From Streptomyces sp. BK340 (GTDB lineage Bacteria > Actinomycetota > Actinomycetes > Streptomycetales > Streptomycetaceae), in assembly GCF_007827595.1 (NCBI RefSeq), contig NZ_VISR01000016.1, positions 62,001 through 126,000 on the forward strand: a DNA stretch of 64,000 bases, written 5' to 3'. Of this stretch, positions 27,260 to 35,398 are shown piece after piece; the first letter of the stretch is position 1, and every line of letters starts with the position of its first letter. The translations under genes were made by a program, and so were the position numbers. The notes under the pieces are model-generated. The model saw only the letters and a list, made by a program, of their open reading frames with translations, was not told where the DNA came from and did not search any database.

Positions 27260-27501
27260 TCCCGGATGTCCTCGCCCGGCATCGCTTCGGCGAGTCCGGC
27301 CGAAAACCTACCTCCCTCATCGGAGTACCAGATCTCCGTGCCGTGCCGCGAGTCGGCGAAGACCTCGCCGACGGCCGCCATCAGTGCCGGGTCGTCCATG
27401 GCCCGCAAGGCCCGCAGGTCGACGTCGGTGAGGTCGGGCAGGAGCAGTGTCCCTGCGGCACGCTCGCCGGGGCCGACCCCCCGTGTCCTCGGCTCCGCCA
27501 C
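27256..27501 (-). CDS. FxsA-like small peptide lacking the FxSxx terminus
   Basis: An 81-residue protein. Residues ~19-44 (LLLPDLTDVDLRALRAMDDP and following) look like the leader of FxSxx-COOH precursor peptides, which typically read PDL-x-x-V-x-L-x-x-L-R-x-x-D-x-P-x-L. The C-terminus differs: instead of ending in Phe-x-Ser-x-x it runs on through GTEIWYSDEGGRFSAGLAEA and ends EDIRE. A Phe-Ser pair lies at 66-67, about 14 residues from the end. GTG 27501 follows GGAGG; the frame extends to 27534. The stop overlaps the start of the HExxH enzyme gene. I infer a substrate or regulator of that enzyme; no radical-SAM gene is nearby. Confidence 0.7.
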   Translation of the reverse strand: MAEPRTRGVGPGERAAGTLLLPDLTDVDLRALRAMDDPALMAAVGEVFADSRHGTEIWYSDEGGRFSAGLAEAMPGEDIRE

Positions 27502-27591
27502 GCTCGCCTCCTCCCGCCCACGCCCGCCCCGCACGGTCGCAACGGCTGCCCAGTTCTTCCCGACGAGCCGCCGCGGGAAACCCGCCGAGGA

Positions 27592-30500
27592 TCAACTCTG
27601 GTCAACATCAACCATGTTGATCCAGTCACCGGTCCACGGCCACCAGGGCGGCGCCACCACCTGCCACTCCGCCTCGGGCATCCCACGCCCGGCGTCCGCC
27701 CGCTGCTGCACCGTCGTGAAGTCCTCGCCCGTCCGCCGGGTGAGTTCCACATCCCCCCAGTCCACGTCCCGCAACACGCCGATCAGCCGCTGCCACTGCT
27801 CCCGTGCGGCGCGATAGGCCTCCTGGGCGGCGCCGGGCCGCCCCATCAGTACCAGCACCGCCCCGCTGCCGTGACGGGCCCGCGCGGCCGTCACGGATCC
27901 CGGGGCGGCCCCGTGTGCCGCCTGCGCCTCCCGCTCCGCGTTCTCGTACGCCTGCAGAGCGTCGACGAGCACAGGCACTCCGGCCCGGTACCACCCCTCC
28001 AGCCGAACCCGCCCCAACTGCAGCCACGCCTCGGCCCGTACGGCCGCGTCCGCCGCCGCGCGCACGGCCTGGCCGAGCAGGTGGCGGCTCTCGAACAGGT
28101 CGGGCAGGAAGCCGAGATGGCGGAAGCGCTGGGCCAGTGCGCTGCCGACCAGGCCCTGCAGCCGCCCGCGCTGGGCGGACCGGGCGGGCAGTGACTTCAG
28201 CGCCTCGCGCAGCACGTACTCGGCCCGGTCCACGATGCCCGCGCCGTCCCGTGCCGAGGCCCGCCGCAGCAGCGACTCGCCCCAGGCGGTGAGGAGCTGG
28301 CAGCGCAGGGCGCCGTCGGCGGGGGCGAGCAGCGCGGCCCGTTCGTACGTCTCGTCGGTCTCCCGGGCCTCCCCCGCCGCGTCGTGGAAGGCGGCCAGCG
28401 CGGCCAGGCAGGGCAGCAGCAGCTCGGGGTCGTCCCCGGCGGCCCGCCGGGCCCGCAGCAGCGCCCGCCGCGTCTGACCGTCCTCGGCCCCCGACTCCCG
28501 CAGCGCCCGCGCCAGATCGAGCAGCGCGGGCCCGCGTACGGCGTCGGAGGCTCCCTCGGCGTCCAGGATCCCGCAGGCTTCCCGCAGCTCCCCGACGGCC
28601 GCACCGGGATGCCGCAGATCGAGCAGAATCCGGCCACGCAGCAACAACCGGGCCCGGTGGGCGGCGACGGGCCACGGCACGGGGCCGGCCCCGGCGGCCT
28701 GCGGTACACCGGACGCTTCCTGCGCCGGGCCGTGGCCCGGACGGTCCACGGAGCCCGCCGGGGCGGGTCCGGACGCCGCGGGATCGCCCGGGCCGGCGCG
28801 GGAGCCGTCCGGCTCGGATCCGGGCGCGTCGGTTCCGCCGGAGCCTTCCGGTTCGGATTGACGCGCGTCGGCTCCGCCGGAGCCGTCCGGTTCGGTGTCC
28901 CCCTCCTCCCGTTGTCGCGCCCGGAACCAGGACCGCGCCTGCTCCGTCAGCCCCGGCCAGGGAGCCGCCTCGGGGTCGAGCACGTCCAGGGCGGCCGTGA
29001 GGTGGTCGGTCTCGGCCGTCAGCTGCCACAACTCGCGTCGGCAGGAGGCGAGTTCCAGGGCGGTCTCGGCCCGCTCCCGGCTGTCGGCGGGGGCCGCCGT
29101 GTAGGCCGCGGCGAGTTCGGCCGCGGCCTCACGCAGCAGCTCGGCGCGCCGGCCCGCCGTACGCGCCGCCGCCGTGCCCGCCTCGGCGCGCAGGATGCGG
29201 CCGAGGACCAGGTGCGACCGCCGGCCGGTGCCGGGGACGGTCCCGGTGCCGGGAGCGGCTGCCGCGAGGGCCTGTTCGCGGGCGCGGTGCAGCACCTCGG
29301 GGTCGGCCAGGTGGTGCCACTGGTCGAGCAGGCGCTCGGCCTCGGTCAGCGGGTCGGGGGTGACCAGGTCCGGCAGGTAGAAGCGCAGGACCCGGGCCGG
29401 GATACGGGCGAACAGCTCGGCCTCGACGCTGCCGCCGCCCTCCGCCGGGCCGGTGTCCTCGGGCAGCGGCGCGGCTCCGGCGGCCGGGCCGTGGTCGGCG
29501 AGCCGGGCGGCCGCGAGGGCGGCGAAGTTGCGGGTGCCCCGGCCGAAGTGCCGTTCCACATAGGCCGAGCAGTGCTTGAGCACGAGCCCGGCCGTGTCCT
29601 GGTCCAGGGAGGACAGGAGCAGGTCCTGCACCCGGCCCGAGTAGGCGAAGCAGGGCTGGTCCTCGGTGCCGGGGAGCTGCCGGAGCAGGCCGCCGAGCAG
29701 GACCTCGGCCAGTTCCATGGGGCCCGTGTCGGGCAGCATCGCCCGCTGGACCAGTTGCATCACGGGCAGCGTGAGGGGGGCCGCGGCGAGGTAGACGGCC
29801 AGGCGCAGGGCGCCGGGCGAGGCTCCGGCGCGGAAGGCGCGCAGCAGGTCGTCGTCGCTGCGCGGTGCCGCCGTGGCGGGGGTGGCCGCCGGGGTCGTAC
29901 CCGGATCGGTGAAGGCCGCCCAGGCACGCTCGCTGGTGGGGCCGGCGCCGCCGAGCAGCCGGGCGAAGGCCTCGAAGGCCTCCGGGGTGGGCTGCAGCAC
30001 CGGTACGGGCCGGGCGCCCGGCGCCGGTTCCTCCCAGGGCTCGTCGTCGGGCAGGAAGCCGAGGCGGCCGCCGACTTCGGCGGGGCGCAGCAGCACGCCG
30101 GGCTCGGCGGGCAGCGCGGTCCGGCCCCACAGACGGGGCGGCAGCGGCTGGACCACGGCCAGCGGGGCGGTGCGCGGCCACTGGTGCAGCAGGCGCTGTG
30201 CGCTGCCGTTCTGCCACAGCGGGCCCACGCAGTCGCTGATGACGAAGGTGAGCCGGCGGCCGGTCGGGTCGTGCAGTTCGTCGGCGGGGCGCAGCCGGGT
30301 GTGCCGGCCGGGGCCCGCGGTCGTACCGACGAGGGGCGCACCGGAGGCGTCGGCGTACAGGTGGTGGACGCGGACGGAGGAGAAAGCGCCGGACTGCTGG
30401 CAGGCCTGGCGCAGTTCCTCGACCAGCTGCCCCCAGACGGCCATGGCGGGCCCGGTGTCCATGAGGAGCTGGACGTCACAGCGCCGGCGGCGGCCGGGCC

Positions 30501-30993
30501 GGGTGACCGGGAGCAGGATGCCGCTCGCGGCGGCGTGGTCGGCGGTCGCCTCCTCGTCGAGCGGGTCGTCCTCGGAGCGTACGGAGGCGACCCGGTAGCG
30601 GCCGAGCGCGCGCAGCGCCTTCTCCAGGCCGAGCAGTCCGGGCAGGGCGCCGGCCGCGGGAGCGCGGACGGGGAACGCGGCGGGCGCGGCGGAGTCGGGC
30701 CGCGGGCGCGGCGTGTGGCCGGGGGTGAGCAGCGGGACCGGGGCGGCGGGGGCGTCCGTCCGGGCCGGGGCCGGGCCGGTGACCGGTGTCCCGGCCGAGT
30801 CGGCGGGCGACGGCTCCGAGTCGGGGTCGGATCGGCGGGCCGGGGTGGTGCCTGGCGGTCCGGGGGCGTCGCGGGGCGGGGCCGCGCCGAGCCGCCGGGC
30901 GAGCCAGACCGCGTCCGCCACGTCCTCCGCGGTGAGGTCGAGCCCGCCCTGGCGCAGCTTGCCGATCAGCTCGTCCAGGCGCATCCCGGGCAT
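27592..30993 (-). CDS. Degenerate vWA protein of SAV_2336 type with helical repeat C-terminus
   Basis: An 1133-residue protein. A short N-terminal helical module (RLDELIGKLRQGGLDLTAED, residues 5-24) is followed by a Pro-rich linker. A vWA-like Rossmann domain then runs from ~170 to 320: CDVQLLMDTGPAMAVWGQLV at its start and LTFVISDCVGPLW later. The MIDAS motif is DTGPA instead of DxSxS, so metal binding is doubtful. A helical middle region and a TPR-like C-terminus (~750-1120) are split by an acidic Ser/Gly/Pro linker with EPDGSGG repeats. ATG 30993 follows AGGTG; it starts seven bases after the MoxR stop. In vWA-MoxR-associated conflict systems this would be the vWA partner of the ATPase. 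Its tail may be a sensor or scaffold. Confidence 0.8.
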   Translation of the reverse strand: MPGMRLDELIGKLRQGGLDLTAEDVADAVWLARRLGAAPPRDAPGPPGTTPARRSDPDSEPSPADSAGTPVTGPAPARTDAPAAPVPLLTPGHTPRPRPDSAAPAAFPVRAPAAGALPGLLGLEKALRALGRYRVASVRSEDDPLDEEATADHAAASGILLPVTRPGRRRRCDVQLLMDTGPAMAVWGQLVEELRQACQQSGAFSSVRVHHLYADASGAPLVGTTAGPGRHTRLRPADELHDPTGRRLTFVISDCVGPLWQNGSAQRLLHQWPRTAPLAVVQPLPPRLWGRTALPAEPGVLLRPAEVGGRLGFLPDDEPWEEPAPGARPVPVLQPTPEAFEAFARLLGGAGPTSERAWAAFTDPGTTPAATPATAAPRSDDDLLRAFRAGASPGALRLAVYLAAAPLTLPVMQLVQRAMLPDTGPMELAEVLLGGLLRQLPGTEDQPCFAYSGRVQDLLLSSLDQDTAGLVLKHCSAYVERHFGRGTRNFAALAAARLADHGPAAGAAPLPEDTGPAEGGGSVEAELFARIPARVLRFYLPDLVTPDPLTEAERLLDQWHHLADPEVLHRAREQALAAAAPGTGTVPGTGRRSHLVLGRILRAEAGTAAARTAGRRAELLREAAAELAAAYTAAPADSRERAETALELASCRRELWQLTAETDHLTAALDVLDPEAAPWPGLTEQARSWFRARQREEGDTEPDGSGGADARQSEPEGSGGTDAPGSEPDGSRAGPGDPAASGPAPAGSVDRPGHGPAQEASGVPQAAGAGPVPWPVAAHRARLLLRGRILLDLRHPGAAVGELREACGILDAEGASDAVRGPALLDLARALRESGAEDGQTRRALLRARRAAGDDPELLLPCLAALAAFHDAAGEARETDETYERAALLAPADGALRCQLLTAWGESLLRRASARDGAGIVDRAEYVLREALKSLPARSAQRGRLQGLVGSALAQRFRHLGFLPDLFESRHLLGQAVRAAADAAVRAEAWLQLGRVRLEGWYRAGVPVLVDALQAYENAEREAQAAHGAAPGSVTAARARHGSGAVLVLMGRPGAAQEAYRAAREQWQRLIGVLRDVDWGDVELTRRTGEDFTTVQQRADAGRGMPEAEWQVVAPPWWPWTGDWINMVDVDQS

Positions 30994-31000
30994 CGGGCCA

Positions 31001-32014
31001 TCACCTCGTACGGTCGAGCGGCTGCATGAGCATCTCGGCGATCCGCTCCCGGGTGAGGCTCTGTGCGCGCGGGTCGTGCCGGGTGAGGAAGAGGGCGTTG
31101 AGGAGCTGGTCGGCGGCGAGCACCTCGCCGGGTTCGCGTTCCAGGAACCTGCGGATGAGATCCGGGCCGGCCTCGACGCCGTCCGCACCGAGATGGGCCT
31201 CGACCATGGCGGTGAGCTGCTCCTCGCCCGGCGGGTCCAGCTCCAGCTGGACGCAGCGCCGCAGGAGGGGGGCGGGGAAGTCGCGTTCGCCGTTGGAGGT
31301 CAGGACGATCACCGGGAAGGCGGTGCAGGCGATCCGTCCGCCGTGCACGGCGACCCGGCCGCCGTCGTGGTCGAGCACCTCGACGACGGGTTCGCGGTCG
31401 GCCAGCCGCTCCAGCTCGGGGATCGAGAACTCGCCTTCCTCCAGGGTGTTGAGCAGGTCGTTGGGCAGGTCGAGGTCGCTCTTGTCGAGTTCGTCGATGA
31501 GCAGCACGCGGGGCTGTTCGGCGGGCAGCAGAGCGGTGCCGAGCGGGCCGAGCCGGATGTACGAGCCGATGCCGGGGGCGGCCGTCGCGCCCTCGGCGCC
31601 GCGGGCGCGCTCCAGCTGGACGTCCTGGAGGCGGCCTATCGCGTCGTACCGGGACAGGCCGTCCTGGAGGGTGGTGCGGCTGACGATGGGCCAGCGAAGC
31701 ACCTTGCCGAGGCCGAGTTCATGGGCGATCGCGTACGCCAGGGTCGACTTGCCCGTGCCCGGGTTGCCGGTCACCAGCAGCGGCCGGCGCAGATAGAGGG
31801 CCGCGTTGACCGCGTCCACCTCGGCCGGCCGGGGCGCGTAGCTCTCGACCAGACGGCGGCGGACACCGAGCCGGCGGGCACTGCTGGGGTCGTCGGGGCC
31901 GCTCTCCGTGCCCTCCCGGGAGGCCTCGAAGTCGCGCCAGGGCGGCGGTGCCGGCAACCGCAGCATGCCGTCGTGCGGCTGGCCCACTCCGCGGTAGATC
32001 CGCCAGTCGTTCAC
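31001..32014 (-). CDS. MoxR-family AAA+ ATPase
   Basis: A 337-residue AAA+ protein. Walker A LLVTGNPGTGKSTLAYAIA, Walker B RVLLIDELDKSDLDLPNDLL, sensor 1 FPVIVLTSNGERDFP and arginine-finger region LLRRCVQLELDPP are all present. The spacing fits MoxR ATPases, which remodel partners together with a vWA protein. The N-terminal ~75 residues (RIYRGVGQPHDG) are typical of VMAP-linked versions. GTG 32014 is chosen because GGGAGGAG precedes it; the frame extends to 32074. It lies between the protease gene and the vWA gene on the same strand. The product probably couples ATP hydrolysis to activation of the protease-VMAP protein. Confidence 0.9.
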   Translation of the reverse strand: MNDWRIYRGVGQPHDGMLRLPAPPPWRDFEASREGTESGPDDPSSARRLGVRRRLVESYAPRPAEVDAVNAALYLRRPLLVTGNPGTGKSTLAYAIAHELGLGKVLRWPIVSRTTLQDGLSRYDAIGRLQDVQLERARGAEGATAAPGIGSYIRLGPLGTALLPAEQPRVLLIDELDKSDLDLPNDLLNTLEEGEFSIPELERLADREPVVEVLDHDGGRVAVHGGRIACTAFPVIVLTSNGERDFPAPLLRRCVQLELDPPGEEQLTAMVEAHLGADGVEAGPDLIRRFLEREPGEVLAADQLLNALFLTRHDPRAQSLTRERIAEMLMQPLDRTR

Positions 32015-32186
32015 CTTGGGCTCCTCCCGGCTCTGGTGATCATGCTGCGGGCCCGGCCGTACGAGAATAGCCATCAGGCGGCCGTGCCCGCTTGGGTTCG
32101 GAGGGTCCGGCGTTCACTTCCGGCCCGCCGAACAGCCTTGCGAATCATGGGAACTGACTGGGTGTCCGGAGTGGACGCGGGGCGGG

Positions 32187-34421
32187 TCAGCCGCCGGGGG
32201 CGGCCAGTGGCGGCGGTCGCATCGTCTCGGTGCCGTACGGCGGCCGGTCCGGCGGATCGAACAGCACGGCGAGCTTCCCGCGCAGGCCCTGGGCCCGGGC
32301 CGACTCGGGGTCGTACAGGCGGATGCGCAGGTCACGCACCGGGCCGTGCAGCCCTTCGGCGTTCCGGGCCATCCCCAGCAGGTGGGCGGCCTGCCGGTGG
32401 AAGTCCTTGCACTCGTCGTGGTCGTGCCGGTCCCGGCGCCACAGCACCACCGAGTGGCCGGCCATCAGCGCGTCCCTCATCGCCGCCTGCCCCTCCCCGC
32501 TGCCGACGGGACCGCAGTAGACCGGAACGCACGCGTCGTCCATCGCCGACAGGGCGCCGTAGTACGGGTACCTGCCCGCGGGGCGGGCCGCGGCGGGGTG
32601 GCCGTCGTCCGGGGCCCGGCCGTGCAGCGGCTCGTGCGCGAGCGGGCCGCCGACCACGCCGCGCCGGCGCCTGCGCCACTCCGGCGTGGGCGGACGGTCG
32701 TTGCGCAGCAGGTCCCGGATGACGACGGTCCGGCGCATCCCGAGCGGCATGGACCGCTCGTCGACGAAGTCACCGTCGTCGTCCTCCTCGTCCTCGTACT
32801 CGTCCGTGTCCAGGGCCGTCATGGCCTCGGCGCCCGGCAGCAACTGCCACTCGTCCACCGGCAGATCGAACAGCTTGCGGGGCAGGAACACCTCGAGCGC
32901 GGCCAGATGCTCCCCGTGGTCGCCCTGGCTGAGCGCCTGCGCCAGCGGTGCGCGCAGCGCCGCGGCCAGCTCCTCGACACGGACACCCCGGTCGTCGGCG
33001 TCGACCGGGGTGACGTCCAGGCCGTCGTAGATCAGCTGCACGCTCCACGGGTAGCGCCCGTCGTACATGGGCCGGCCCACCTTGACGAGGACGTCGGTCC
33101 GGGTGGCGTCCGGCCGCGAGGGGGGCGGGGCCGCGGGCCCGGCGGGGCGACCGCCGTTCCCTTGACCGCCGTTCCCCTGACCACCGTCACCCCGACCGCC
33201 GTTCCCCCGGCCACCGTCACCCGGGCCGCCGGCGGCCTGGCCGTCCACACCCTCCAGCAGCCCCCGGATCGCCTCGCCCACCGCCCAGTTCCGGTGGCCG
33301 TCCGCCTGCCCGCCGAGCCAGCGGGCGAACGCCCTCAGCCGCGCGGGATCCACCTCGCCGGGACGCTCCTGCACACACCTGCGGACCACCTTGGCCGCGT
33401 ACAGCAGGACGGCGTCGAGGTCGACCAGCGTGCCGCCGCCGCCCGGTTCCAGCGTGCGCAGCCCGTACAGCAGCCCGGCGCCCTCGCGCCACGTCCGCAC
33501 GTTCTGCAGCACCAGCGAGCGCAGCCGCTCGCCGCGCACCTGTTCCTTGACCTCCTCCACGAGGTGGACGATCTCGCCCGCTCCGGCGGGCGGCGGCAGC
33601 TCGGCGAGATGGCCGTGGAGCCGGGCGCGGAGGTCGGCGGTGATCCCGGAGGCGGGGGGTGCGAGGGCGGGCAGGGCGGCCTGCAGCGTGGTCCAGTTCG
33701 CGTACGGCGACGGGTCGTCGAGGAGGCGGAGGTGGTGCAGGTCGTGTGCGCGCAGGACCGCGTGCAGGACGGCGGGGCCCTCGCGCGGGTCCGGCAGCTC
33801 GTGCAGCGCGCCGACCGGGACGGCGACCCCTTCTTCCCGGCGGCGCCCCTTGATCACGCCGATGACCGAACCGTGCCGCAGGTCCAGGACGGGCCCGCCG
33901 GACAGCCCGCCGACCGGCAGACTGCCGCCGAGCAGCAGCGCCCGCGCGTCGGAGCCCGCCAGCTCGCCGGTGCCGTGCCGGATGCCCAGCTCGCCGGTCT
34001 GCACGGACCAGCCGTACAGCCCGACCGGGGTGCGGGCGCCGGGCTCGCGGTCGCTCAGCCAGAGGCAGCGCACGTCGTCCGCGCCGCTGACGCGGACGAG
34101 CGCGAGGTCGGGGAACGGCCAGGGATCACGGAACGAATCGGGGGTCTCGGGCCGTGGCGCGAGGAGTTCGGCCGTCCCGGCGCCGGTGCGCTCCTCCCAG
34201 GTGCCGGCAGCGGTGCGCTCCTGCCAGGTCACGCGTATGGCGCTCTCCCCTCGGCACACCGCGGCTCCCCCCTTCCCCACGACGTGGGCGCAGGTCAACA
34301 GCCAGCCCGGGGCCATGAAGAACCCCGACCCCCAGTACGGGTCACGGTCCGTTGCATACCCGTCACCCGGTGCGCCGATGCGTGCGAGGGAGGGGCGCAC
34401 CATCTCGTCGAAGGCGCTCAT
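32187..34421 (-). CDS. Trypsin-like protease fused to a VMAP-type domain
   Basis: A 744-residue protein. The N-terminal trypsin fold (~1-205) has the full triad context: His in WLLTCAHVVG, Asp in PDLALVRV and Ser in VGGLSGGPVLD. No signal peptide or pro-segment is seen, so it is cytosolic. A helical middle region (~215-400) leads to a Gly/Asn/Asp-rich linker with repeated GNGG. A C-terminal domain (~450-744) follows with PWSVQLIYDGLD, LEVFLPRKLFDLPVDEW and VVLWRRD, matching my recollection of VMAP-C. A highly acidic loop (DEYEDEEDDDGDF) sits inside it. ATG 34421 overlaps the stop of the small protein upstream. In ternary conflict systems this is the effector activated through MoxR/vWA. Confidence 0.85.
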   Translation of the reverse strand: MSAFDEMVRPSLARIGAPGDGYATDRDPYWGSGFFMAPGWLLTCAHVVGKGGAAVCRGESAIRVTWQERTAAGTWEERTGAGTAELLAPRPETPDSFRDPWPFPDLALVRVSGADDVRCLWLSDREPGARTPVGLYGWSVQTGELGIRHGTGELAGSDARALLLGGSLPVGGLSGGPVLDLRHGSVIGVIKGRRREEGVAVPVGALHELPDPREGPAVLHAVLRAHDLHHLRLLDDPSPYANWTTLQAALPALAPPASGITADLRARLHGHLAELPPPAGAGEIVHLVEEVKEQVRGERLRSLVLQNVRTWREGAGLLYGLRTLEPGGGGTLVDLDAVLLYAAKVVRRCVQERPGEVDPARLRAFARWLGGQADGHRNWAVGEAIRGLLEGVDGQAAGGPGDGGRGNGGRGDGGQGNGGQGNGGRPAGPAAPPPSRPDATRTDVLVKVGRPMYDGRYPWSVQLIYDGLDVTPVDADDRGVRVEELAAALRAPLAQALSQGDHGEHLAALEVFLPRKLFDLPVDEWQLLPGAEAMTALDTDEYEDEEDDDGDFVDERSMPLGMRRTVVIRDLLRNDRPPTPEWRRRRRGVVGGPLAHEPLHGRAPDDGHPAAARPAGRYPYYGALSAMDDACVPVYCGPVGSGEGQAAMRDALMAGHSVVLWRRDRHDHDECKDFHRQAAHLLGMARNAEGLHGPVRDLRIRLYDPESARAQGLRGKLAVLFDPPDRPPYGTETMRPPPLAAPGG

Positions 34422-34828
34422 ACGGTGCCGGGGGCAGGGGACCGGGGCGGTACGACGGCGCCGCCGGGCGCCGCGGGATCCGTGCCGTCCGCCGTCGCGG
34501 GCGGTTCGGTCCAGGTCAGGGAGACCGTGAGGGAGGACTTGCCGCCGCCCTCCGCGATGGCGCTCACGATCTTGCCGGCCTGCGCCGTCAGTTCGATTCC
34601 GAAACTGACGGACACCTCGACCGGTGCGGGTGTGTCCAGACCGGCGCGCAGAGAGCGCACGACGCCCCCGACCGTGCCGGCCAGACCGCCCGCCATGTCG
34701 ATGACCCGGTCCCCGAACCCGGTGTCCCAGTACGCGCCGTCGCCCAGCGCTTCCTCGTCGGCCGCTGCGAGCCTGGCCCAGACGACGGTTCCGTCGTCCA
34801 GCCGTATACGTTCGACCCCTCCACCCAT
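34418..34828 (-). CDS. Trypsin-co-occurring domain 1 (CU044_2847 family) protein
   Basis: A 136-residue small protein that heads the cassette. ERIRLDDGTVVWARL at the N-terminus and VEVSVSFGIELTAQAGKIVSAI with a TVSLTW strand near residue 115 are characteristic of the CU044_2847/Trypco1 family. Its genes usually sit beside trypsin-like proteases in conflict loci. The stop overlaps the protease ATG (ATGA), so stoichiometric co-production is likely. It may modulate the protease or dock a partner; this is inferred only from co-occurrence. A GGGGG tract precedes ATG 34828. Confidence 0.85.
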   Translation of the reverse strand: MGGGVERIRLDDGTVVWARLAAADEEALGDGAYWDTGFGDRVIDMAGGLAGTVGGVVRSLRAGLDTPAPVEVSVSFGIELTAQAGKIVSAIAEGGGKSSLTVSLTWTEPPATADGTDPAAPGGAVVPPRSPAPGTV

Positions 34829-34946
34829 GACGCCCCCGTTCGCTGAATGGGAGGAGAAGGCTAACTCCGGATAAAGCGACGGGGGAGGGTCATGGGACGA
34901 GAAGGCCGATGATCGCCCCTGCTGTGACGGAAGTGGCCGCTGCGGC

Positions 34947-35129
34947 CTACTCGTCGTCGTCCTCGTCGTCGAGCCGCGCGAGCCAGGTCGCGAGCCGCTC
35001 GACGGGCACCTCGAAGTCGGGGTTCAGATCCACGAACGTGCGCAGCTGCTCGGCAAGCCACTCGAACGTGACCTCTTCCTCGCCGCGCCGCTTCTCCAAC
35101 TCCTCGATACCGCGGTCGGTGAAGTACAT
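34947..35129 (-). CDS. Small conserved DUF6104 protein
   Basis: A 60-residue acidic soluble protein beginning MYFTDRGIEELEKRRGEEEV and ending in an Asp/Glu run. This matches the small DUF6104 family conserved across Streptomyces. A predicted helix (FEWLAEQLRTFVDLNP) forms the core. It is preceded by an AGGAAAG-like ribosome site on the minus strand. Function unknown. It is separated by 118 bases from the conflict cassette and is probably core genome, so the cassette boundary may lie between 34829 and 34946. Confidence 0.85.
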   Translation of the reverse strand: MYFTDRGIEELEKRRGEEEVTFEWLAEQLRTFVDLNPDFEVPVERLATWLARLDDEDDDE

Positions 35130-35319
35130 GGGCTGCCTTTCCTGCGTGTACGGAGCTCAGGGACAGCCTATGCAACGCGGAACGGCCGCGTGCCCGTGCA
35201 CCCGCACAGGGCCGCGCCCCGGCGCATGGGCCACCCGCACCCGCGCACCCCTTCACACGCGGGACCCGGCACCGCGTGCGCCCGGAGCGTCACGGAAGGG
35301 TGTCTTGACTTTCGACGAC

Positions 35320-35353
35320 CGCGATATATCGTGTTTGACAGAAGACGCGATAT
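35320..35353 (+). promoter_or_regulatory. Candidate operator of the DUF4097-PadR operon
   Basis: CGCGATAT occurs at 35320-35327 and again at 35346-35353, a 26-base period. The first copy is part of the palindrome CGATATATCG. This AT-rich patch stands out in the GC-rich surroundings, 45-80 bases upstream of an operon that ends with a PadR regulator, so autoregulation is plausible. Confidence 0.5.
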
Positions 35354-35398
35354 GGCGTGTCGCGGCAGCGCGACCGTGTCCCGCCGAGGAGGCTCCCC

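Noticed and set aside
27256..27501. Calling this peptide a true FxSxx-COOH precursor
   Set aside because: The C-terminus does not end in Phe-x-Ser-x-x. Only the leader-like part matches, so it is reported as FxsA-like.
30994..31188. Upstream start for the vWA protein giving 1198 residues
   Set aside because: The extra 65 residues lie inside the MoxR gene and have no ribosome site; ATG 30993 has AGGTG upstream and begins with a conserved-looking helix.
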